This document shows positions 6,121 through 12,337 of a DNA stretch of 12,648 nucleotides, piece after piece. The DNA comes from DATADF01 sp046263155. Lineage in GTDB: Bacteria; Actinomycetota; CADDZG01; WHSQ01. The notes under the pieces were generated by a model. It had not been told where the DNA came from and ran no database searches. It was given only the letters and a program-made list of their open reading frames with translations. The stretch spans positions 1 through 12,648 of the forward strand of contig JBHELF010000123.1 in assembly GCA_046263155.1 (NCBI GenBank), read 5' to 3'. Each line of letters begins with the position of its first letter. The stretch's first letter is position 1. The position numbers and the translations under genes were made by a program.

Positions 6121-7152
6121 ATGGCGCGAATCGGCATCCTCACCGGCGGTGGCGACTGCCCTGGGCTGAACGCGGTGATTCGGGCAGTCGTCCGAAAGGG
6201 CGTCAATCACTATGGGCATGCAATCGCCGGCTATAGGGATGGGTGGCGAGGAGTGCTGGATAACCGCGTGACCTATCTAACCCCCGACAACACCTCGGGC
6301 ATCCTGCATCGAGGCGGCACCATCCTTGGCTCGTCGAGGACCAATCCCTTCAAAGAGGAGCGCGGTGTCGAACGCGTTCGTGAAAGCCTCGAGGCCGAGA
6401 GGATCGAAGCCCTGATAGCAATTGGCGGAGAGGACACACTCGGCGTCGCCGACAAACTTACGAGCGAGGGCGTGAACGTCGTCGGTGTCCCCAAGACAAT
6501 CGACAACGACTTGAGTGCGACCGATTTCACGTTCGGGTTCAACACGGCCGTTCAGATCTGTACGGATGCCATCGACCGACTCCACACAACCGCCGAGTCT
6601 CACAACCGCGTCATTGTGCTCGAGGTAATGGGACGACACGCCGGTTGGATCGCCACCTATTCCGGTATCGCGGGGGGAGCGGACGCGATCTTGGTTCCCG
6701 AGCGTCCCTTCGACATCGAGCAGGTGTGCGAGCACATCCGGCATCGACACCAGAAAGGACACTCCTTCTCGATCGTGGTTGTTGCGGAAGGTGCAAAGCC
6801 AACCGAAGGCGCCGAGTCGCTTCAGACCGAGGAGAAGGACGCGTTCGGGCATGTCCGGCTGGGAGGGATCGGCGTTGCGCTGGAACATGAGATCGAAGCG
6901 CGCACCGGGTTCGAAACGCGCGTCACGATCCTCGGTCACATTCAGAGAGGTGGCACCCCGACGGCCTTCGACCGGGTTCTGGCTACGCGCTTCGGTATCG
7001 AGGCGATCGACGCGGTGAGCGAAGGCGACTACGGAAAGATGGTGGCACTGCGCGGCACCAAGATCGTCCGGGCCGGCCTCAACGAGGGGGTCGGCACCCT
7101 GAAGACTCTGGATCCCGAGCTCTACGAGACGGCAGAGGTCTTCTTCGGCTGA
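6121..7152 (+). CDS. 6-phosphofructokinase, actinomycete type, predicted PPi-dependent
   Basis: This 343-residue phosphofructokinase phosphorylates fructose 6-phosphate at C1. It is close in layout to the actinomycete group III enzymes (Streptomyces PfkA, Amycolatopsis PPi-PFK). Motifs are GGGDCPGLN (9-17), RGGTILGSSR (64-73), GGEDT (102-106), PKTIDND (124-130, catalytic Asp128), MGRH (170-173) and GHIQRGGTP (272-280). Asp105 and Lys125 occupy the positions equivalent to 104 and 124 of the E. coli enzyme. Asp plus Lys is the known signature of PPi users, whereas the ATP-using Streptomyces enzymes keep Gly at the first position. The reaction would then be reversible, serving glycolysis and gluconeogenesis. 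GGAGG (6112-6116) precedes the ATG by four bases. The gene is divergent from the RlpA gene and 65 bp before the beta-helix gene. Family is certain; donor is a residue-based prediction. Confidence 0.95.
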   Translation: MARIGILTGGGDCPGLNAVIRAVVRKGVNHYGHAIAGYRDGWRGVLDNRVTYLTPDNTSGILHRGGTILGSSRTNPFKEERGVERVRESLEAERIEALIAIGGEDTLGVADKLTSEGVNVVGVPKTIDNDLSATDFTFGFNTAVQICTDAIDRLHTTAESHNRVIVLEVMGRHAGWIATYSGIAGGADAILVPERPFDIEQVCEHIRHRHQKGHSFSIVVVAEGAKPTEGAESLQTEEKDAFGHVRLGGIGVALEHEIEARTGFETRVTILGHIQRGGTPTAFDRVLATRFGIEAIDAVSEGDYGKMVALRGTKIVRAGLNEGVGTLKTLDPELYETAEVFFG

Positions 7153-7217
7153 GCAGGAGTTTGCCGTCCGCGCGGGGAAGCTTTGCAAGCTGTGACCAAG
7201 AGGCAGGCGGGTACGCT

Positions 7218-8771
7218 TTGTCGGTGATCAAGCGGTCGGCGGTCGCGGGCCTCTTAGGCCTCTTACTTCTTGTACCGAACGTGCAGGCGCACGTGGAGAG
7301 AGCATCCGGGTTCCCGTCCGGCAAGGGACACGTCCCGAAGTACCGCACATCCGGCTCTTATCTCGTCGTCTGCAAGCCGGACACCCCACAGCGCATCGCA
7401 AAGCTCCCGCCCGAGCTTCGTGCTTACAACGAACGGCTCTACTCGGAATGTAGAGAACGTGGGTTTCAACACATCCAGGCCGCAGTCAACGCGGTCAAAA
7501 AGCCGGGCACGCGCATCCTCATCCAGCCCGGTGTTTATCGAGAGCAACCGAGCCTCGCCAAGCTCAGCGAAGCTTGCAAAGCGCTAGAGGAACGCCGACC
7601 CCTGACCTACGAGCAACAGCGTGCCTGTCCTCACCTCGACAATCTGGTTGCGATTTTCGGCGATGGCCCGGATCGAGGGATCGCCTGCGACGGACCGATG
7701 TGCGACCTTCAGATGGAAGGCACCGGCGCCAAGCCGCTCGACGTGATCCTGGATAACAACTTCAACCGGTTGAACGGTCTTCGAGCCGACCGTGCGGATG
7801 GGATCTATTTCCGAAACTTCACGGTCCAGCGCAGCGAATTTAATGCGGTCTACATCATTCAGGCAGACGGGTTCGTTATCGATCGCATGATCGGGCGGTG
7901 GAACGACGAGTACGGATTTCTCACGTATGCCTCCGACCACGGCCTCTACACGCATTGCGAAGCGTATGTGAACGGCGATGGCGGCCTCTATCCCGGCTCC
8001 GCTGCCGAGCTTCACGGTTCCCGCACGTCAATCGAAGTGCAATACTGCCGATCACATCACAATCTGCTGGGATTCTCGGGTACCGCGGGTAACTCCGTTT
8101 ACGTACATGACAATCGGTTCTACAAGAACACAACCGGCATCGTGGTGGACAGTCTCGCTACCGATCATCCCGGCGATCCGCAGGATTCCGGAAGGTTCGT
8201 AAACAACTACATGTACGACAACAACCAGGATTACTTCCGTTACGCCCGGGATGGCACGTGCCAAAAGCCTCTCCGCCGACGAGGGATTGAGGACGGCGTT
8301 GTCTGTCCGACTTTCCCGGCACCGGTGGGGGTCGGGATGGTCATCGCGGGTGGCAACGCGAATGTCCTCAGCCGGAACTACATCTATGACAACTGGCGCT
8401 ACGGCGTGGCGTTGTTCTGGGTGCCGGCTTATCTCCGCGGGGACGAGGAGCCGGAGAAACAATTCGACACCTCGCACTTCAATCGATTCGTGAATAACAC
8501 GATGGGAGTCACCCCAAGCGGGAAAATGCTACGCAACGGGATGGACTTTTGGTGGGATCAAGAGGGGATGGGTAACTGCTGGCTGAACAACTTTGCGCCT
8601 GAGGGCATCACCAGCGATCCCTTGATTCTGCCGAGCTGCGATGGCCCTGTCCTGGTCGGCCCATGGAGCCCGGTTAAGACCGCCTCGATTGCTCCTTGCG
8701 CTTTCTACGACCGAGAGACGAATCCCGATCCCCCCGGCTGCCCCTGGCTCCGCCGACCTGATCGACCGTAA
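7218..8771 (+). CDS. Secreted right-handed parallel beta-helix repeat protein
   Basis: This exported protein of about 517 residues has a signal peptide at 1-24: IKRS, then a hydrophobic VAGLLGLLLLVP stretch, then cleavage after VQA. A first beta-helix turn of the usual type follows (FQHIQAAVNAV..GTRILIQPGVYRE), then many Asn/Tyr/Gly-rich coils such as NGLRADRADGIYFRNF, GNSVYVHDNRFYKN, VNNYMYDNN and SRNYIYDNWRYGVALF. This fold is typical of pectate-lyase-like polysaccharide enzymes and NosD-type surface proteins. I see no diagnostic catalytic set, so no substrate is claimed. Several cysteines, including some near the C-terminus, may form disulfides outside the cell. The frame is open from a TTG at 7161, but TTG 7218 is preferred: AGGCGG (7205-7210) is seven bases upstream and the signal peptide then sits at the N-terminus. 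GTG 7224 is the alternative. Confidence 0.8.
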   Translation: MSVIKRSAVAGLLGLLLLVPNVQAHVERASGFPSGKGHVPKYRTSGSYLVVCKPDTPQRIAKLPPELRAYNERLYSECRERGFQHIQAAVNAVKKPGTRILIQPGVYREQPSLAKLSEACKALEERRPLTYEQQRACPHLDNLVAIFGDGPDRGIACDGPMCDLQMEGTGAKPLDVILDNNFNRLNGLRADRADGIYFRNFTVQRSEFNAVYIIQADGFVIDRMIGRWNDEYGFLTYASDHGLYTHCEAYVNGDGGLYPGSAAELHGSRTSIEVQYCRSHHNLLGFSGTAGNSVYVHDNRFYKNTTGIVVDSLATDHPGDPQDSGRFVNNYMYDNNQDYFRYARDGTCQKPLRRRGIEDGVVCPTFPAPVGVGMVIAGGNANVLSRNYIYDNWRYGVALFWVPAYLRGDEEPEKQFDTSHFNRFVNNTMGVTPSGKMLRNGMDFWWDQEGMGNCWLNNFAPEGITSDPLILPSCDGPVLVGPWSPVKTASIAPCAFYDRETNPDPPGCPWLRRPDRP

Positions 8772-8792
8772 TTCCAACTTAGACTCGCTCGC

Positions 8793-9833
8793 TTGAACGA
8801 CAAGCTGATCGACCTTCGATCCGACACCGTCACGCGGCCCACGCCTGAGATGCGAAAGGCGATGGCCGAGGCCGAGGTAGGCGACGATGTCTTTGGCGAC
8901 GACCCCACCGTCAACTCCCTCCAGGAATACGCCGCGGACCTCTTAGGCAAAGAAGCTGGACTGTTCGTGCCTACGGGGTCGATGGGCAACCAGGTTTCGC
9001 TCGGTTCGCTGACGCGGCCCGGCGATGAAGTGATCTGCGAGACCAATGCCCATTTCCTCCACTACGAGGGCGGATCCGTAGCCGCCCATCTCGGTCTGGT
9101 GGCGCGTCCCGTTCCGGGGAAAAACGGGATGATCTCCGCCGAGCAGGTCGCGGCTTGGATCAGGCCGGGTAGCGACCACTCGTCCCGTACCGCGGTCGTC
9201 GCGATCGAGAACACCCACAACGCGGCCGGTGGACGAGTCTTTCCCCTTCAGGCCGCCGAGGCGATCGCGTCACTCGCAAGGGAGCGCGGCGTCGCAGTTC
9301 ACTTGGATGGAGCGCGGATCTTCAACGCGCAGGTCGCAACTGGGACCCCTGCCGCGCATTGGGCTGCGTGTGCCGACACGGTCACGTTTTGTTTTTCTAA
9401 GGGACTGGGGGCCCCGGTCGGTTCGATGGTCTGCTCGTCGGCAGACCTGATCGCGGAGGGACGCCGTCTTAGGAAGCGGATGGGCGGGGGCATGCGACAG
9501 GTAGGCGTCATCGCGGCCGCCGCGAGAGTTGCCTTGGAGACCGGCGTCGAGCGACTGGCCGAGGATCATGCGAACGCTCGTCGTCTGGGCGAAGGCCTGG
9601 CCGACCTGCATCCCGAGGCCGTAGACCTCGACTCAATCGAGACGAACATGGTCTACCTGAACCTCGGGCCGTTCTTGAAAACGGGACCGCAGATAAGCGA
9701 TGCGCTGCGGGCAGAAGGCATCATCACGATCAGCGACGAGCACACGATGCGTCTTGTCACCCATCGAGATGTAACCACTGAAGATGTGGATCACGCTCTC
9801 ATCGCGCTGACGAAGGCGCTGTCTGCCAACTAG
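8793..9833 (+). CDS. ltaE: Low-specificity L-threonine aldolase
   Basis: This PLP-dependent fold-type I enzyme has 346 residues, the normal length, and cleaves L-threonine or L-allo-threonine to glycine and acetaldehyde. Visible are the N-terminal IDLRSDTVTRPT (6-17), GDDVFGDDPTV (30-40), FVPTGSMGN (58-66), the PLP-stacking His87 in NAHFLHYEGG, the PLP-pyridine Asp172 in HLDGARIFNA, and the Schiff-base Lys203 in FSKGLGAPVGS. The start is a TTG at 8793, forced by the closeness of the conserved LRSDT motif. There is no recognisable SD in front of it; a TAGACT hexamer at 8780-8785 sits about where a -10 box would be for a leaderless or very short-leader transcript. It follows the beta-helix gene by 21 bp. 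Its product glycine is the substrate of ThiO encoded 1.2 kb downstream, but the two are not in one operon. Confidence 0.93.
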   Translation: MNDKLIDLRSDTVTRPTPEMRKAMAEAEVGDDVFGDDPTVNSLQEYAADLLGKEAGLFVPTGSMGNQVSLGSLTRPGDEVICETNAHFLHYEGGSVAAHLGLVARPVPGKNGMISAEQVAAWIRPGSDHSSRTAVVAIENTHNAAGGRVFPLQAAEAIASLARERGVAVHLDGARIFNAQVATGTPAAHWAACADTVTFCFSKGLGAPVGSMVCSSADLIAEGRRLRKRMGGGMRQVGVIAAAARVALETGVERLAEDHANARRLGEGLADLHPEAVDLDSIETNMVYLNLGPFLKTGPQISDALRAEGIITISDEHTMRLVTHRDVTTEDVDHALIALTKALSAN

Positions 9834-9872
9834 GTCCGAGACTTTTAGCAGGTCCCTAATTCGGGTAATGGC

Positions 9873-9900
9873 ACCTCCATAGATTCCCTTTGGAGGAGGT
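9873..9900 (+). promoter_or_regulatory. Anti-SD / SD hairpin in the leader of the SRPBCC gene
   Basis: ACCTCC at 9873-9878 can pair fully with GGAGGT at 9895-9900; in a shifted register CCTCCA (9874-9879) pairs with TGGAGG (9891-9896). Both registers bury the ribosome binding site GGAGGAGGT (9892-9900) that lies six bases before ATG 9907, leaving an A/T-containing loop. This could limit translation until melted by temperature or a factor, or it could be chance. Confidence 0.4.
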
Positions 9901-9906
9901 CGTGTC

Positions 9907-10335
9907 ATGGGTTCCGCGAACCGTTATGCAGAGGTGAACGCACCTGTGGAAAAGGTCTATACATACTGGAAGAACTTCGAGAATTTCCCCGCCATCTTCA
10001 CCGACGTCGACAAGGTCATCGTGGATGGCGAGAACTCGCATTGGGTTGTAAAGGGCCCGGCGGGCAAGACGGTCGAGTGGGACGCTCGGATAACCGAAGA
10101 CGTTGCGAACGAGCGCATCGCGTGGGAGAGCGTGGGTGACTCGCAGGTGAACACCAGCGGAGTGGTCCGCTTCGATCCGGCGGGAGCGGGAACCAAGCTC
10201 ACCGTCGCCTTGTCGTATGACCCACCCGGGGGCAAAGTCGGGGAGATCGTGGCCGAGGTCATAAAAGATCCCGACGACCAACTCGAAGTGGCCCTGGACG
10301 AGTTTCGCAAGCTCGTCGAGGCGGGCGCCGTCTAG
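9907..10335 (+). CDS. SRPBCC-fold (START-like, polyketide cyclase/dehydrase family) protein
   Basis: This 142-residue single-domain protein has the helix-grip fold. It opens with a short strand (RYAEVNAPVEKVYTYWKN, 6-23) and the FENFPAIFTDVDKV element (24-37). HWVVKGPAGKTVEWDARI (45-62) and ERIAWESVGD (69-78) follow, then the strand pair GVVRF.../GTKLTVALSY, and it ends in the long C-terminal helix (about 122-139). This is the common small stand-alone class seen in many soil bacteria; ligand and role are generally unknown. It has no signal peptide. The start is certain: GGAGGAGGT with a 6-base spacer to ATG. The gene stands alone, 73 bp after ltaE and 82 bp before the second RsbW-like gene. 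Confidence 0.85.
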   Translation: MGSANRYAEVNAPVEKVYTYWKNFENFPAIFTDVDKVIVDGENSHWVVKGPAGKTVEWDARITEDVANERIAWESVGDSQVNTSGVVRFDPAGAGTKLTVALSYDPPGGKVGEIVAEVIKDPDDQLEVALDEFRKLVEAGAV

Positions 10336-10417
10336 GCCCGCACGAGATCCAGATAGCGGTCGAGCCAAGGCTGCTTGCTTCGGTTTGCGCTTGAGCGCTC
10401 TCGGGCACGCGTCAGAT

Positions 10418-10858
10418 ATGTACATTGTCTTCAACATGTCGCTTCCCCGCGACGCCGTCAGCGTTCCGGTCGTCCGCCACATCTGCCGGGACGCCTTGAA
10501 GACACTCGGCGTCGAGGGAAGCTGTATTGAAGACATCGAGCTCGCGGTGACAGAGGCGTGCACCAACGTGCTGAAGCACGCTTCCGACTCCGACGGTGCC
10601 TATGAGGTCGAAGTCAAGCTTGACGAAACCTTCTCAACCATTCGTGTGATGGACCGCGGCTCCGGCTTCGCCGACTCGGGCACCGTCCCGACTACGGAGG
10701 AACCGAGCGAAGGCGGCCGCGGCATTCATTTGATGAAGGCTCTCGTCGACGATCTTCGCTTCAGCGCTCGACCGGAGCGGGGCACCGTCCTGCAGCTAGA
10801 AAAGGGCTTGGTTCTCAAGCAAGATTCGATACTTCAGAGACTGGGGTCCCTGAGCTAG
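10418..10858 (+). CDS. RsbW-like anti-sigma factor / serine kinase (HATPase_c_2)
   Basis: This 146-residue GHKL ATPase is of the RsbW/SpoIIAB class. The N-box AVTEACTN (43-50, Glu46 and Asn50), an intact G1 box DRGSGF (79-84) and G2 box GGRGIHLM (99-106) are all present, so it should bind ATP. The first strand MYIVFNMSLPRDAV and the helix VPVVRHICRDAL fit the family start. The frame opens at a TTG at 10385, but the extra 11 residues do not resemble the family. ATG 10418 is chosen, with the ATG at 10436 possible; neither has a good SD. About 15 residues follow the final strand, a slightly long tail. It shares the eight-residue N-box exactly with the homologue at 4550-4981. No sigma, STAS or phosphatase gene accompanies it, so the switch it belongs to cannot be named. 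Confidence 0.85.
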   Translation: MYIVFNMSLPRDAVSVPVVRHICRDALKTLGVEGSCIEDIELAVTEACTNVLKHASDSDGAYEVEVKLDETFSTIRVMDRGSGFADSGTVPTTEEPSEGGRGIHLMKALVDDLRFSARPERGTVLQLEKGLVLKQDSILQRLGSLS

Positions 10859-10875
10859 GCCCATAACGCTCGCTC

Positions 10876-10881
10876 TATCAT
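10876..10881 (+). promoter_or_regulatory. Possible -10 box for the thiamine operon
   Basis: TATCAT matches a sigma-70 -10 hexamer and would start transcription near 10888, right at the 5' edge of the TPP aptamer. The region 17 bp upstream has no convincing -35. Confidence 0.35.
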
Positions 10882-10887
10882 TGAGGC

Positions 10888-10979
10888 AACGCCGGGGAGC
10901 TCGGAGAAGACCGGGCTGAGAGGCGGGCTGGAGTGCCCGCGACCCGCGGACCCGCCGGGTAATGCCGGCCGGGAAGGAG
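10888..10979 (+). ncRNA. TPP riboswitch (THI element) with SD at its 3' edge
   Basis: The conserved cores are CTGAGA (10916-10921) and the GTAATG loop closed by GCCGG/CCGGC (10954-10958 with 10965-10969, P5). P3 forms from GCTCGG (10899-10904) and CCGGGC (10911-10916). An extra P3a stem GCGGGC/GCCCGC lies at 10923-10928 with 10935-10940. P2 can form between GGG at 10894-10897 and CCC at 10943-10945, and P4 between CCC (10951-10953) and GGG (10971-10973). I could not find a convincing P1. The ribosome binding site AAGGAG (10974-10979) touches P4, so ligand binding probably masks translation of thiO; no terminator hairpin with a T-run follows. The genes downstream, thiO-thiS-thiG, are the expected targets. 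Confidence 0.93.
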
Positions 10980-10985
10980 ATCTTT

Positions 10986-12134
10986 CTGCGAACTAAGTCT
11001 GAGGGCCACTTCGATGTCATCGTCGTCGGCGGCGGCGCGGTCGGCCTCGCCATTGCGTGGCGCGCGGCCGCCGGTGGGCTCTCCGTTTCGGTCATTGATC
11101 CGGCGCCGGGACGAGGCGCCTCCCACGCAGCTGCCGGCCTGCTCGCCCCGGTCACCGAGGCTCATTACGGAGAGCGCGAGCTCCTCCAGCTGAACCTGGA
11201 AGCAGCGGCTTCCTATCCGACCTTCGTCGCCGAACTCGAGGCCGCGTCCGGTCGGACGGTCGGCTACCGCAGATGCGGGACGTTGATTGTGGCGCGCGAC
11301 GCCGACGAGAACGAAGAGTTGGCGCGGCTTTTCTCATTTCAACAAAGCTTGGGGCTCGAGGTCGAACGCCTGGACCGCGCCGGATGTCGCGCCCTGGAGC
11401 CGGGCCTCAGTCCGGTCGTGCGAGGCGGCATCCGAGTGGATGGCGACCACCAGATCGATAACCGTGCCCTCACCGCGGCACTGCTGGAGGCATGTCGCCT
11501 CGCCGACGTTCAAATAGAAGAGCAGAGCGTCGAGGAAGTCCTCGTTCACAGGGGAAGGGCCCACGGGGTACGGACTTCTGACGGAACATCGCTGATGACC
11601 GACGTCGTCGTGGTCGCGGCCGGTTCCTGGTCGGGGTCTGTCCCCGGGATACCGCGTGAAGCTTTACCTCCCGTCCGTCCGGTGAAGGGACAGCTGATCC
11701 ACCTTCAGAACACCAACAAGGAGCCGTTCTCCGAGCACAACGTGAGGGGGCTCGACGTCTACATCGTTAGCCGCGTCAACGGACGGACGATCGTCGGAGC
11801 TACGGTCGAAGAGCAGGGCTTCGACACGAACGTAACCGCCGGCGCGGTCCACGAGCTTTTGCGCAACGCGTACGAATTGATGCCCGGAATCACGGAACTT
11901 GAGTTCGTCGAGGCCACCGCGGGGCTGCGTCCCGGGACACCCGACAATGCGCCCCTTATAGGCCCGAGCGCGGTCGACGGCTTGGTCATCGCCACCGGCC
12001 ACTATCGCAATGGCATGCTTCTGACCCCCGTGACGGCCGCGGCCGTCAGCGAGCTGCTTCTAAAGGGCAGTTTGCCCGCGACGATGCAGCCGTACTCGCC
12101 GCAGCGATTCGATCGAATGAAAGCCTCCGCATGA
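10986..12134 (+). CDS. thiO: Glycine oxidase ThiO
   Basis: This FAD-dependent amine oxidase of the DAO family oxidises glycine to iminoglycine (dehydroglycine) for thiazole ring synthesis in aerobes. From the start chosen here it has 382 residues. The dinucleotide loop is GGGAVG (15-20), followed by SHAAAGLLAP, the internal AAGSWSG near 211-217, PVRPVKGQL, and the C-terminal GLRPGTPDNAPLIGP (313-327), whose Arg is expected to hold the glycine carboxylate. GHYRNGMLLTP is also typical. The frame's only upstream ATG (10962) lies inside the P5 loop of the riboswitch and has no SD. A CTG at 10986 lies six bases after AAGGAG, so I propose it as the true start. The stop overlaps the thiS ATG (ATGA), which indicates tight coupling. 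Confidence 0.92.
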   Translation: MRTKSEGHFDVIVVGGGAVGLAIAWRAAAGGLSVSVIDPAPGRGASHAAAGLLAPVTEAHYGERELLQLNLEAAASYPTFVAELEAASGRTVGYRRCGTLIVARDADENEELARLFSFQQSLGLEVERLDRAGCRALEPGLSPVVRGGIRVDGDHQIDNRALTAALLEACRLADVQIEEQSVEEVLVHRGRAHGVRTSDGTSLMTDVVVVAAGSWSGSVPGIPREALPPVRPVKGQLIHLQNTNKEPFSEHNVRGLDVYIVSRVNGRTIVGATVEEQGFDTNVTAGAVHELLRNAYELMPGITELEFVEATAGLRPGTPDNAPLIGPSAVDGLVIATGHYRNGMLLTPVTAAAVSELLLKGSLPATMQPYSPQRFDRMKASA

Positions 12135-12337
12135 ACATCCTGCTTAATGGCAATCCGTCCGAGTTCGGCGAGAACGCCACCATCGACCGCGTTGTCGCCG
12201 TCCTGGTGGAGGATCCCGAGCCCCGCGGTCTCGCCGTCGCCGTCAATGGAGAGGTTGTGCCGCGACATCTCTGGCGCGATACCTCACTTGACGACGGAGA
12301 TCGCGTTGAGGTGCTGCGAGCGGTCGGAGGTGGCTAG
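12131..12337 (+). CDS. thiS: Sulfur carrier protein ThiS
   Basis: This 68-residue ubiquitin-like protein carries sulfur as a C-terminal thiocarboxylate for thiazole synthesis. Diagnostic features are the small size, the N-terminal strand MNILLNG, the AVAVNGEVVPR strand (35-45), the DGDRVEVLRAVGGG end (55-68) and the terminal Gly-Gly that is adenylated by ThiF. The start overlaps the thiO stop by four bases and the stop directly touches the thiG ATG, so the three genes form one translational unit. No thiF is visible; it may lie to the right or elsewhere. Confidence 0.95.
   Translation: MNILLNGNPSEFGENATIDRVVAVLVEDPEPRGLAVAVNGEVVPRHLWRDTSLDDGDRVEVLRAVGGG

Noticed and set aside
6277..7188. Long minus-strand open frame of about 300 codons opposite phosphofructokinase
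   Set aside because: It is the antisense shadow of a highly conserved PFK gene in high-GC DNA; the translation has no recognisable domain and no SD.
7161..7217. N-terminal extension of the beta-helix protein from TTG 7161
   Set aside because: The extension pushes a clear signal peptide into the interior, and the AGGAG before it is only one base away.
9856..10566. Minus-strand open frame of 236 codons spanning the SRPBCC gene, the gap and part of the RsbW-like gene
   Set aside because: It is antisense to two well-supported genes with clear family motifs, and its translation has a biased, domain-free composition.
10962..10985. ATG 10962 as the thiO start
   Set aside because: It is the conserved P5-loop AUG of the TPP aptamer, has no SD, and would make the aptamer part of the coding sequence.
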